Of a DNA stretch of 41,828 bases, positions 1-8,378 are shown in pieces (position 1 is the first letter of the stretch; every line of letters starts with the position of its first letter). The notes beneath the pieces are model-generated. The model was not told the origin of the DNA, searched no databases, and was given only the letters and a program-made list of their open reading frames with translations. A program made the translations under genes and the position numbers. The DNA is from Gemella cuniculi DSM 15828 (GTDB taxonomy: Bacteria; Bacillota; Bacilli; Staphylococcales; Gemellaceae), in contig NZ_KE384435.1 of assembly GCF_000425665.1 (NCBI RefSeq), positions 28,325-70,152 of the forward strand. Reading direction: 5' to 3'.

Positions 1-494
1 AACGGAAGAAACTACAGTGTAGACTTAGAGATGAAATCAGATTTTCAAGAGAGAAAAATAAAGGGGAAAATAAAAAAAGTTTTAGCGAGTATGATCCATA
101 TAAAGAAATAATAGAAAAAGAAAGCAAAGTAGAATATGTTAAAGGAAAAGGGTTAGTATTAGAAAAGGAAGAATTAACAAAAGAGTTATTACCTAAAAAC
201 TACTTTTTATTTCAAAAATTAAAGCTAAATAAAGAAGTGTTTAAGCAGTGGAAGTTTGATAAAAAAGAGTATTCTTTTGAAACAGGTAATTTTGATATTG
301 TATATAATGTAAGTAATAGGGAATTTAACAAATATTTTGATATAGAAGAAAATAGTAATCTATCTGTGCGTATAGGAGGTGTAGATGTTTCTACAATAAA
401 TATATATAGATATAGGTTATCGACGAGAGGTAATAATTTAAACTATTATGAACTAGTGTCAGATAGTAAGGAGGATATAGAAAATGCAGAATAA
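1..494 (+). CDS. unknown protein, 5' partial, possible frameshift
   Basis: The reading frame ending at the TAA at 492-494 is open to the left edge (codons in phase with position 3), so the true start lies outside the window; a GTG at 237 exists but has no convincing ribosome binding site. In the first 78 bases the phase of position 1 reads more naturally (NGRNYSVDLEMKSDF) and stops soon after, whereas the phase of position 3 is natural after about position 80. A one-base backward shift at the A7 run 72-78 joins the two. The C-terminal part is hydrophilic with no motif I recognise. It overlaps the lipase gene by 11 bases, so the two are probably co-transcribed; a partner or immunity role is possible but unproven. 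Confidence 0.6.
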   Translation, partial: RKKLQCRLRDEIRFSREKNKGENKKSFSEYDPYKEIIEKESKVEYVKGKGLVLEKEELTKELLPKNYFLFQKLKLNKEVFKQWKFDKKEYSFETGNFDIVYNVSNREFNKYFDIEENSNLSVRIGGVDVSTINIYRYRLSTRGNNLNYYELVSDSKEDIENAE

Positions 495-2868
495 TACACT
501 ATATGCTTCAGAATACGCTTATGGCTTTGAGAAGGCTAGGATAGAAGGAGAGATGGATAATATTTTGAAAAGTGCTCAAGATTTAGGAAATTTTAAAATA
601 AATACTTCACTCGAATACCTAGAAGACGCTTATGATAAAGGAACAGGGACAAGTGCAACAGCATTTAAGGATAAAGATACAGGAGAAATAATCCTAGCGT
701 ATACAGGGACAAACAAAGATACGGATCTATGGAGTGATGTAATAAAAACAGATATGGGGGAGATAGCCCTAGGATTAAGTGCGAAACACTATGACCCAGC
801 ATATAAATTTTATGAAAAAATAAGAGCGAAGTATGGAGAAAATATAATACTTACAGGACATAGTCTAGGAGGGAATATAGCACAAAGGGTAGCTTTAGAA
901 TACAATGTACAAAAAACAATAGTGTATAATTCAGCGCCACTATATATACCACTAGAACAAATAACAGCAACGATAGGATTGGGATTGCAAGGTAATATTT
1001 TAGAAATAGGATTAAATAAAATAGGGATAAGTATAAAAGATGCAGTAGCTTATCCAATAGGAATGCTAAAAAATGGAGCAAATTGGTTGTTAGGAGTAGA
1101 AACAGAAGAAGCCAAAATACAAAAACTAAAAGAATCATTCACAGGGCAAGTGTTAAGAATACGGTCAGAATTGGATATAGTAAATAATGTATCAGATTAT
1201 GAGAAAGGAGAATATCTAGGGGTAGAATATATACTGAAAAATTCAGGCTGGCATAACTTATCAGATATATTAAACTCAGAAGAATTAAAAAAAGAATTAG
1301 AAAGAATAACAAAGCAATTAATAGTCCCAAAAACCAATATAGATATAGATGGAGATGGGAAAATAGATATAAAATTAGGACTGCTTGATTTAAGAACTCA
1401 AAACCTTCTAAGAGATAGAGCAGATATAGTAAGTGGAGAGAAAATCAAACTAAGTCCTGAGGTATTGAAGACTTTAAGCAGAAATATCCAAACAAGAGTG
1501 TTAGGAGATTTAGAAACAATACAAAAAATAACAAAACTTTGCATAGAAAAAAACAACAAAGTAGGGATGAACTTCAATAAAAGAAAAGAACAAGTAAGTG
1601 AAAATATCAAAGAAGAATTTAACAACGCACAGGTACCTGTAGTGTTAGATAACTTAGGAGAATCAGTAGGAGAACTCCAAAAATACTACGAGTTAAAAAT
1701 GGACCACTTTTCAACGAATGAAAAAGCTATAATAAACGGATATGAACTAAATCCAGAACCATATAATACACAACTAACAGTATTAAGACATGCGACAGAA
1801 CCACTACTAAATCAAAGTATAAAAGAAGAAACAAGAGAACTATCAAACTTTTTCCAAGGGAGACCAACAATACTAAAATCATGGCAAGAAATAGAAAGTA
1901 TTACCAAATATCTCCTAGAAGAAAGTGACAAAACCTTTGAAGGAGATGGACTAAGAACTGGAAAAGAAGATGGAATAAGCCAGTCTTTAAAACAAGTACT
2001 GGAAGTAGCCGAAAAAAATATAGAAGAACTAGAAAAACAACTACAAAATACAGCAGAGCTTACACAAGGGTTAGCGGAAAATTTCGAAGAACAGGACAAG
2101 TGGATAGGAAGAAAACTACAACAAGGAAACTTTATAGGAAGTAACCCAATAAGAAATATGCCAACAAGCTACAAAGTCTACCTAGATCGAGATGAAATAT
2201 TTGATGATGTAAAAGATGTGATTCAAGCCTTTGAAAAACAAGTAGAAAAAAGAAGTAAAGAATATGCAAGAAAAGTAACCGAAATAACAGGGAGAGGTCT
2301 AGAAAAAATAGCAAGAGGATTAGAAGGGTGGTTAAGATTTGTTGATGATGTAGAGAAAATAACAACAGATATAGAGGGAAATTATAATATAGGGATAGAA
2401 GTAGAAGAAAAATATACAGAAGAATATCAAGAAGAAGGGAAAACAATAAGCGAAATTAAAACAAAAACAAGATATTGGGGAGAACTTAAAAAGTTATATC
2501 CGGAGCCAGTAGTAACAAACATAAAAGGAGTCCGAGAAAAAATAATTTCAAAGAAAAGCACACTAAATCAAGCGATACAAACGATAAAAAATACCCAAAA
2601 TAATCTAAGTTATTTAGAACCAAATTTAAAAAAGATAATAGAGGAAGGAGTCTACAAAGCGTTTGATCTAGATGAGATAATGAATAGCCAAAAAATAGCA
2701 AAGCAAATAGCAGAAAAGAGTCAGAGGGAAATAAAATATGTAAGAGAACATATAGGTACAGATGGTATGAGTGGTGAGGCAATAAAAGCATTAGATCAAA
2801 AGCTAGGTGAGGTAAATAAAAGTTTAGAATATTATAAGATGTTTCTTGGAGACTGTTTTGGAAATTAA
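484..2868 (+). CDS. lipase (alpha/beta hydrolase) with long helical C-terminal domain
   Basis: This 794-residue protein starts at an ATG preceded by AAGGAGG. Residues 1-270 look like a class 3/Mbeg1-like lipase: nucleophile elbow TGHSLGGN with Ser127, and candidate triad partners Asp231 (SELDIV) and His257 (GWHNL). Residues 285-295 contain a DxDxDGxxD calcium-loop-like motif. Residues 300-794 are Lys/Glu-rich, almost certainly alpha-helical with coiled-coil stretches and no membrane segment. There is no signal peptide. A toxin-like enzyme at the N-terminus followed by a helical domain recalls the reverse-order type VII secreted lipase TslA of Staphylococcus aureus, but no secretion genes are in the window. 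It follows and overlaps an unknown gene and is followed by a decayed small gene. The lipase assignment is firm; the secretion route is inference. Confidence 0.8.
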   Translation: MQNNTLYASEYAYGFEKARIEGEMDNILKSAQDLGNFKINTSLEYLEDAYDKGTGTSATAFKDKDTGEIILAYTGTNKDTDLWSDVIKTDMGEIALGLSAKHYDPAYKFYEKIRAKYGENIILTGHSLGGNIAQRVALEYNVQKTIVYNSAPLYIPLEQITATIGLGLQGNILEIGLNKIGISIKDAVAYPIGMLKNGANWLLGVETEEAKIQKLKESFTGQVLRIRSELDIVNNVSDYEKGEYLGVEYILKNSGWHNLSDILNSEELKKELERITKQLIVPKTNIDIDGDGKIDIKLGLLDLRTQNLLRDRADIVSGEKIKLSPEVLKTLSRNIQTRVLGDLETIQKITKLCIEKNNKVGMNFNKRKEQVSENIKEEFNNAQVPVVLDNLGESVGELQKYYELKMDHFSTNEKAIINGYELNPEPYNTQLTVLRHATEPLLNQSIKEETRELSNFFQGRPTILKSWQEIESITKYLLEESDKTFEGDGLRTGKEDGISQSLKQVLEVAEKNIEELEKQLQNTAELTQGLAENFEEQDKWIGRKLQQGNFIGSNPIRNMPTSYKVYLDRDEIFDDVKDVIQAFEKQVEKRSKEYARKVTEITGRGLEKIARGLEGWLRFVDDVEKITTDIEGNYNIGIEVEEKYTEEYQEEGKTISEIKTKTRYWGELKKLYPEPVVTNIKGVREKIISKKSTLNQAIQTIKNTQNNLSYLEPNLKKIIEEGVYKAFDLDEIMNSQKIAKQIAEKSQREIKYVREHIGTDGMSGEAIKALDQKLGEVNKSLEYYKMFLGDCFGN

Positions 2869-2874
2869 CGATAG

Positions 2875-3215
2875 GTGATATATTTTGGAAATATCCCGCT
2901 AAATGAATTTAATAATGTACTAAATAGTAAAGATGAAGTAGGATTTACGAAAGATAATTATATTTTTTGTTATATACAGTTTTTCTGAAAAGCTATTATG
3001 TTTTTAAGATTTTATTTTTACAGATATTTTGAAAGATGGAACGAAATTAGAATTAACAGATAGATTTAAGTTATAAGATAAATCATAGTGGACAAAAAAT
3101 GTATGTCGTAAGAATAAATTTAGAAAACAAGGAAGAAAATTATCTTTAGAAGATTTTAAGAAAAAATGTAAGTATAGAAGAAGGTAGCTTAAAAGGATTT
3201 GATTCTGTTAAATGA
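2875..3215 (+). pseudogene. decayed small gene downstream of the lipase
   Basis: Coding-like fragments appear in successive frames. From a GTG at 2875 the frame reads GNIPLNEFNNVLNSKDEVGF and stops at TGA 2986-2988. Around 3020-3070 another frame reads DILKDGTKLELTDRF. A third then reads SYKINHSGQKMYVVRINLEN, hits TAG at 3147-3149, and continues in the same phase as KILRKNVSIEEGSLKGFDSVK to TGA 3213-3215. At least one stop and two frame changes would have to be repaired to restore about 110 residues. I do not recognise the family. Its place directly behind a possible toxin makes a lost immunity or partner gene plausible, but this is only inference. Confidence 0.55.
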
Positions 3216-3289
3216 TAATAAAAAATAAAATTATAAGGGAAGTCTGAAAAAGATATAGTTATGTAAATCTCCTCATAAAAGCAAGAGTG

Positions 3290-3420
3290 AATCAGCCCCA
3301 AAACTTAGCCAAGTTTTAGCGGACTATTTATAATGTGAAAAATAGTCTAAGTGGTGTGTTTCACAAGGATAAATGCTTATTGTCAAAGAAGTAGGGCGGT
3401 GGTCAAGGGTTTTGCAATAA
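3290..3420. other. structured non-coding block of unknown nature
   Basis: This stretch is noticeably richer in G+C than its surroundings and open in no frame. It contains two consecutive small dyads: AAAACTT/AAGTTTT (about 3300-3317) and GACTATTT/AAATAGTC (about 3322-3347). It could be the end of an old insertion element or a small RNA. I see no transposase remnant and cannot name it. Confidence 0.25.
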
Positions 3421-3448
3421 AAACATATTAATCGCTCATCGAAAAAGA

Positions 3449-3516
3449 AAAACAATCATCAAAAAATATAAAAACGCTCGAAACATTCAATTATTTTGAT
3501 TGTTTTTGAGTGTTTT
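3449..3516. promoter_or_regulatory. candidate FruR operator region
   Basis: Just upstream of the fruR promoter lie overlapping inverted repeats. AAACAATCA (3450-3458) pairs perfectly with TGATTGTTT (3497-3505). A longer imperfect dyad runs from AAAACGCTCGAAACATTCAA (3471-3490) to its near complement at 3496-3516. DeoR-family repressors commonly bind repeats next to their own operon promoter, so autoregulation by FruR is the natural reading. The exact site is inferred. Confidence 0.45.
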
Positions 3517-3529
3517 TGCTTGGAAATGA

Positions 3530-3558
3530 TTGAAATACTGTAGTATATTAAGTATAAT
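3530..3558 (+). promoter_or_regulatory. promoter of the fruRKA operon
   Basis: A sigma-A-type promoter: TTGAAA at 3530-3535, a 17-base spacer, and TATAAT at 3553-3558. It lies 28 bases before the fruR start codon and right next to the dyads at 3449-3516. Confidence 0.75.
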
Positions 3559-3586
3559 AAATACGGGAGTTAAGGAGAATATACAA

Positions 3587-4342
3587 ATGGTAAATGAAAG
3601 ACAGAATAAAATTTTGACTTTGTTAGATGAAAAGGTATCTGTAAGTATACATGAGCTTATAGAGTGTTGTGAAGTATCAGAAGCAACGATAAGACGTGAT
3701 TTAACAAACTTAGAAGAGAAGAACTTACTATATAGAACGCATGGTGGAGCGATGAAACGTACGTCAGCACGGGGGAGTGAAGACAGCGTTGAAGCAAAAC
3801 GATCAGAGTTTTTATATGAGAAAAAAGCAGTTGCAAAATATTTATGCGATAACATAGTTCAGTCAGGACAAACAATATATCTAGATGCGGGAACATCGAC
3901 TTATGAGATGATCGACTACCTTCGAGATAGAAAAATAACTGTCGTAACAAATTCTACCTATCATTTATCAAGATTAATTTATAATAAAATACATACTATT
4001 ATATTAGGTGGAACACTTAAACATTCAACACAGGCAGTAGTAGGGCATACAGCAGTAGAGCAACTTAAAAATTACAGCTTCGATATGTGCTTTGTTGGTT
4101 GTAATGGAATTGATGATAATTTCGGTATTACGACTGCTGATGAGAATGAAGCATTTGTAAAAAGTGCGGCTATAAAAAATAGTAAGAAAAAATATATTTT
4201 AGCGGATAAAGTAAAATTTGATCATAGAAAGTTTCAAAAGTTTGCTGACTTGGAAGATGTAGTAGTTTTTTCTTACGAAATCCCTGAAAAATTCAGGAAA
4301 TATGACAATATAATAGAGGTAAAACAAAAGGAGGAAGTATAA
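3587..4342 (+). CDS. fruR: DeoR-family transcriptional repressor of fructose utilisation
   Basis: This 251-residue DeoR-type regulator has an N-terminal winged helix (residues 3-57) with the family signature VSEATIRRDLTNLEEKNLL followed by RTHGGA. A C-terminal sugar-phosphate sensor domain includes LDAGTSTYEM. I chose the ATG at 3587 because AAGGAG lies 9 bases upstream; an earlier TTG at 3530 coincides with the promoter -35 box. It directly precedes fruK (the stop abuts the next start) and fruA, the standard arrangement in which the regulator responds to fructose 1-phosphate. Regulation of its own promoter is likely given the operator-like repeats upstream. Confidence 0.9.
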   Translation: MVNERQNKILTLLDEKVSVSIHELIECCEVSEATIRRDLTNLEEKNLLYRTHGGAMKRTSARGSEDSVEAKRSEFLYEKKAVAKYLCDNIVQSGQTIYLDAGTSTYEMIDYLRDRKITVVTNSTYHLSRLIYNKIHTIILGGTLKHSTQAVVGHTAVEQLKNYSFDMCFVGCNGIDDNFGITTADENEAFVKSAAIKNSKKKYILADKVKFDHRKFQKFADLEDVVVFSYEIPEKFRKYDNIIEVKQKEEV

Positions 4343-5260
4343 GTGTATTATACGATAACTTTAAATCCGGCTGTGGATATGCTAGTAGTAGCAGATAACT
4401 TTGCTCTTGGTAAATTAAACAGAACTAAAGAAGCGAAGTATGTAGTCGGTGGGAAAGGTATTAATATTTCGATGTTACTTAAAAATATTGGAGTTGATAC
4501 AAAAGCATTAGGTTTCGTTGCAGGATTTACAGGATACTTTATAAAATCAGAACTAGATAAACTTAATGTAGCTTATGATTTTGTAGAAACTTTAGGTGCA
4601 ACAAGAATTAATATGAAACTTACTACTGAGACAGAAACAGAAATTAATGGACAAAGTAGTAAGGTAACTGAAAAAAATATAGCTGAATTTTTTGAGAAAT
4701 TGGATAATTTAACTAGTGATGATGTGGTATTTTTATCAGGTAATGTTATTTCAGGAATGGGTGTAGAAGATTTTAAACAAATTGCGAAAAAAATTTCTGA
4801 AATTGGTGCAATGTTGGTTGTTGATAGTAATAAGGATTTAGTTTTAGATACTTTAGAATATAAACCGTTTGTTGTTAAACCTAATGAGTTTGAACTTGGA
4901 GAAATGTTTGGAGTAACATTGAATAGTTTAGAGGATATTCTAACTTATGCTGGAAAGTTAAAAGAACGTGGTGCAAAAAATGTTATTGTTTCACGTGGAG
5001 CTAATGGTGCGATTCTTTTAACAGAAAATAATGAAGTGTTTGAGGTTAATGTTGCAAAAGGAGAGATAGTTTCTACAGTTGCGGCTGGAGATAGTATGCT
5101 TGCAATGTTCGTTGCAAAGTATAATCAAACTCATGATTATAGAGAGGCTCTAAAATATGCTTCGGCAGCGGGAGGAGCTACTTCGTTTTCAGTAGGTGTT
5201 GGAAGTAAAGATTTAATAGAGAAGTTAGTATCTCAAATTGAAGTTACAAAAATAAAATAA
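4343..5260 (+). CDS. fruK: 1-phosphofructokinase
   Basis: FruK phosphorylates fructose 1-phosphate, delivered by the PTS, to fructose 1,6-bisphosphate. The 305-residue length is typical of the PfkB/ribokinase family. Visible signatures are VVGGKGINISMLLKNIG near residue 35 and the C-terminal ATP-site/catalytic motif AAGDSML near residue 250, whose Asp is the catalytic base; the family more often has GAGD. Translation starts at GTG, immediately after the fruR stop, with GGAGG upstream, implying translational coupling. It lies between its regulator and its transporter. Confidence 0.94.
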   Translation: MYYTITLNPAVDMLVVADNFALGKLNRTKEAKYVVGGKGINISMLLKNIGVDTKALGFVAGFTGYFIKSELDKLNVAYDFVETLGATRINMKLTTETETEINGQSSKVTEKNIAEFFEKLDNLTSDDVVFLSGNVISGMGVEDFKQIAKKISEIGAMLVVDSNKDLVLDTLEYKPFVVKPNEFELGEMFGVTLNSLEDILTYAGKLKERGAKNVIVSRGANGAILLTENNEVFEVNVAKGEIVSTVAAGDSMLAMFVAKYNQTHDYREALKYASAAGGATSFSVGVGSKDLIEKLVSQIEVTKIK

Positions 5261-5272
5261 TGTGAATTAAGG

Positions 5273-5326
5273 AATGGTGTGACATTAAGAGTAACTGCGG
5301 AATATTTACTTTTAAGATACTCCATT
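5273..5326 (+). other. long hairpin between fruK and fruA
   Basis: The 114-base gap contains a folded element: AATGG (5273-5277) pairs with CCATT (5322-5326), and TTAAGAGTAA (5285-5294) pairs with TTACTTTTAA (5306-5315) with one mismatch. No long U tract follows directly, so it is not a classical terminator. It could be a processing or stability element that sets fruK and fruA message levels apart. Confidence 0.4.
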
Positions 5327-5374
5327 AAGAAAAAATATATTTCCTAGGAAATTAAATAAAAAAGGAGAATTTTC

Positions 5375-7312
5375 ATGAAATTAACTGATGTTATAAATTA
5401 TGATTTAACCCAATTTAACTTTAGTGCAGCTGATAAAAAAGAAGCATTAGATAAATTGACGACTATGCTAGTGGAAAAAAATATTATTGCTAATAAAGAT
5501 AATTTTTTAGAAGCATTATTAGCGAGAGAAGCTCAATCAACTACTGGTGTTGGGGAAAGTGTAGCAATTCCTCATGCTAAGAGTGTAGATTTTGATAAAG
5601 CAATGATCGTTTATGCGAAAAGTAATGAAGGTGTTGAGTGGGAAAGTTTTGATGGAGTAGCTGCAAAACATATTTTTATGATTTGTGCACCAGATGGTGG
5701 GGCAGACGAACATCTTAAAGCATTAGCGTCATTATCGCAAGCATTAATGGATCCAACAGTAAAAGCGGGATTAGATAATGCAACTACAAAAGAAGAGGTA
5801 GAGAAAGTATTCGCTAATTTTGTTGCGAAAACTGATACACCAAAAGAAGAAAAAGAAGAAAAAATAAGTGGAGAAAAACCATATATTATTGCAGTAACAG
5901 CTTGTCCAACAGGTATTGCTCATACATTTATGGCAGCAGAAAAAATAAAAGAAACTGCTAAAGAGATGGGCTTAGATGTAAAAGTAGAAACAAATGGACA
6001 AATTGGTATTGAGAATAGACTTACTAAAGAAGATATTGAAAGAGCAGTTGGAGTAATTGTTGCAGCAGATAAAAAAGTAGAGGTAGCAAGATTTGCAGGT
6101 AAACCTACTATTATCACAAAAGTTGCCGATGGAATTAATAAACCAAAAGAACTTATTCAAACGATCTTAGATGGTAAAGCAAAAGCTTATGTGCATGATG
6201 CAAGCGGAGAAGAAGTGGAATCTACATCAGGGGATGAAACAATTTGGCGTAAAGCATATAAACACCTAATGGAAGGTGTAAGTAATATGTTACCATTCGT
6301 TGTTGCAGGTGGTATTTTAATTGCTTTATCATTTATTTGGGGAATTAATGCATTTGATCCAAAAGATCCTTCATACAATAAAGTGGCAGAAGTGTTATTC
6401 TACTTTGGTAAAATTTCATTTAGTATGATGTTGCCGATTTTAGCAGGATTTATTGGTCGTAGTATTGCAGATAGACCTGGATTTATCGTTGGTATGGTCG
6501 GTGGTATTTTGGCAGACCCAAGTATTTTAGGACTAAAAAGTGATTTATTAACTTATACTCCATCAGGATTTTTAGGTGCATTAGTAGCCGGTTTCTTAGC
6601 CGGTGGAATTATCATTGCTTTGAAATATGCGTTTAGTTGGATGCCTCGTTCATTAGATGGGATCAAACCGATCTTCCTATTTCCAATTTTAGGAACATTA
6701 ATCATGGGAGTGTTGATGATTTTCATAATCAATGCACCGATGGCAAGTGTGATGGAAGGATTAAAACACTTTATCGAAAGTTTAAACGGAAGCGGAAAAT
6801 TCATAGTTGGATTTGTAGTAGCGGCAATGATGGTTATCGATATGGGTGGTCCAATTAATAAAGCATCTTATGTAACTGGAACAGCTTTATTAACAGCGGC
6901 AGGGACAGCAGGAAGTGATGTAATGGCAGCTGTTATGATTGGTGGTATGGTACCTCCATTAGCTATTGCGATTTCTGCAACAATCAACAAAAATATTTGG
7001 CCTAAATCACAACGTAGCGGAGCATTGGTAAACTATGTAATGGGATTAGCATTTATCACAGAAGGAGCGATTCCATTTGCAGCAAGTAATCCAGCACGTG
7101 TTATTCCACCATTGTTCTTATCAAGTGGTGTGGCAGGAGCGTTAAGTATGACATTCGGTTCTGTATCAAAAGCACCTCATGGAGGAATATTTGCAATAGT
7201 AGCAGGGGCAGTAAGTAATCCGATTATGTACTTGCTATCTCTAATTATAGGTGCAACACTAGGAGCGGTTTTACTAATATTATCATTAAACTTAGGTAAA
7301 AAGAAAAAATAA
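5375..7312 (+). CDS. fruA: PTS fructose transporter, fused EIIABC
   Basis: This protein takes up fructose and phosphorylates it to fructose 1-phosphate. At 645 residues it has the full domain order. EIIA occupies about 1-150, with phospho-accepting His67 in VAIPHAKS. A charged Lys/Glu linker follows near 155-165. EIIB runs from about 168 to 265, with phospho-Cys177 in VTACPTGIAHTF. EIIC, about 285-640, is a multi-span membrane domain. AAAAGGAG precedes the ATG. It is the last gene of fruRKA and is followed by a bidirectional terminator. No truncation or missing active residue is seen. Confidence 0.95.
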   Translation: MKLTDVINYDLTQFNFSAADKKEALDKLTTMLVEKNIIANKDNFLEALLAREAQSTTGVGESVAIPHAKSVDFDKAMIVYAKSNEGVEWESFDGVAAKHIFMICAPDGGADEHLKALASLSQALMDPTVKAGLDNATTKEEVEKVFANFVAKTDTPKEEKEEKISGEKPYIIAVTACPTGIAHTFMAAEKIKETAKEMGLDVKVETNGQIGIENRLTKEDIERAVGVIVAADKKVEVARFAGKPTIITKVADGINKPKELIQTILDGKAKAYVHDASGEEVESTSGDETIWRKAYKHLMEGVSNMLPFVVAGGILIALSFIWGINAFDPKDPSYNKVAEVLFYFGKISFSMMLPILAGFIGRSIADRPGFIVGMVGGILADPSILGLKSDLLTYTPSGFLGALVAGFLAGGIIIALKYAFSWMPRSLDGIKPIFLFPILGTLIMGVLMIFIINAPMASVMEGLKHFIESLNGSGKFIVGFVVAAMMVIDMGGPINKASYVTGTALLTAAGTAGSDVMAAVMIGGMVPPLAIAISATINKNIWPKSQRSGALVNYVMGLAFITEGAIPFAASNPARVIPPLFLSSGVAGALSMTFGSVSKAPHGGIFAIVAGAVSNPIMYLLSLIIGATLGAVLLILSLNLGKKKK

Positions 7313-7391
7313 TAATAAAACCCAAATGTAATTTTATAAAAAATAGGGTAAAATGTTAATAAATTATCCAAATAAACTTTAAAATTATGAT

Positions 7392-7424
7392 AAAAAAAGA
7401 CGACTATTTAGCCGTCTTTTTTTA
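7392..7424. terminator. bidirectional terminator between fruA and the lysin gene
   Basis: AAAAAAAGACG and CGTCTTTTTTT arms enclose a small loop that can pair further (CTA/TAG). A/T tracts on both sides let it serve fruA (plus) and the convergent cell-wall hydrolase gene (minus). Confidence 0.85.
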
Positions 7425-7458
7425 TGTTATAGATAAATTAAAAAATATTTTTTAGAAC

Positions 7459-8133
7459 TTAGCTAAAACTTCCCCATGAGCTAGTTCTTTTGTTATCTTT
7501 GCAAGTTCCTGTTGCAAGATAACGACGTTCATTAGAATAAGAAATATAACTTATCCAAATAAATCCTTCATTAATTACGTAGCTATCATAATTAACAGTT
7601 TCCCCCTCAGCGTAATTAGCAACGATTTTACCAAGAGTGCTAGGTTTGCTACGAACGTTAATTGAAGTAACTTCTACGGTAAAGGTACCATATTCAGAAA
7701 TTCTCTGCCATTCTTCATTGTTATCATAATGCGGACGGATAAATCCTATCAAACATGTGTCTTCACGTGTCATAATACGAGCCATTCCACCACGTTCAGG
7801 AGTTCCATCAACATTTTGTTCTACAGAAGTAATAAGATTATCCACTACTTCAATAACTATTCCTACATGACCAAATTTATCCCAACTTCCCCATTGCCAG
7901 ATAGCAATATCTCCAGGAAGAATACTATCTTCACCCTTTCTATACCTTGTCCAATTCGGTGGAATAGGGTTATTCATATAATCAATAGCATTACCAAACA
8001 TTTTGAAATTAGCAAAATTTAGTACATATGCCATAGTAAGATCAACACATTGTGCACCATACATACCATCCATATCAATCCAGCGGTAAACATTATCCTT
8101 TGCCCAATTAACCATAACTTCACGACTTGCCAT
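7459..8133 (-). CDS. CHAP-domain cell-wall hydrolase with SH3 domain (endolysin-like)
   Basis: This 224-residue protein has an N-terminal CHAP amidase/endopeptidase domain (about 1-125), with Cys29 in GAQCVDLT and His89 in KFGHVGIV as the catalytic pair. The C-terminal bacterial SH3 (SH3_5-like) wall-binding domain (about 135-215) begins at VEVTSINVRSKPS. It has no signal peptide, as in phage endolysins. The start was set at the ATG at 8133 because GGAGGAAC lies just upstream; an in-frame start at 8172 lacks a ribosome binding site. It is the last of four minus-strand genes after DUF1659, DUF2922 and YvrJ. It may be a phage relic or a domesticated lysis module. Confidence 0.85.
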   Translation of the reverse strand: MASREVMVNWAKDNVYRWIDMDGMYGAQCVDLTMAYVLNFANFKMFGNAIDYMNNPIPPNWTRYRKGEDSILPGDIAIWQWGSWDKFGHVGIVIEVVDNLITSVEQNVDGTPERGGMARIMTREDTCLIGFIRPHYDNNEEWQRISEYGTFTVEVTSINVRSKPSTLGKIVANYAEGETVNYDSYVINEGFIWISYISYSNERRYLATGTCKDNKRTSSWGSFS

Positions 8134-8222
8134 AAGTTTGTTCCTCCACACTAGTTTAAAAATTAAAATCATTACGTTAAAAACTAATTAAATTTCATAA
8201 TTATATTAAGTTTTTGCTGACA

Positions 8223-8378
8223 TTATTGTTCCTTATTGTTGAATCTCATTTCTATAATTTTAGAGAGATCATTAACGCTTTTTCCAATGCTTTGTAGAGT
8301 TTTATCGAGTTTAACTAAGAAAAAAACAGCAACAAAAATTGGAAATCCAACGGTATTAATAAAATTAAGTATATCCAT
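8223..8378 (-). CDS. YvrJ family small membrane protein
   Basis: A 51-residue protein beginning MDILNFINTVGFPIFVAVFF: one N-terminal membrane helix, then an amphipathic charged tail (KLDKTLQSIGKSVNDLSKII). Length and the NTVGFPI pattern match the YvrJ family, small holin-like proteins of Firmicutes. It lies between DUF2922 and the CHAP hydrolase. Its start is unusual. The only good Shine-Dalgarno (AAGGAGG, minus strand, plus coordinates 8407-8413) is 28 bases upstream, and a perfect 9-bp hairpin followed by U5 lies between it and the AUG. The function is unknown; a holin-like partner for the hydrolase is inference. Confidence 0.8.
   Translation of the reverse strand: MDILNFINTVGFPIFVAVFFLVKLDKTLQSIGKSVNDLSKIIEMRFNNKEQ

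Noticed and set aside
851-2791. A series of Leu-rich open frames on the minus strand opposite the lipase gene.
   Set aside because: They mirror the A-rich lipase codons, have no ribosome binding sites and read as implausible Leu/Ser strings.
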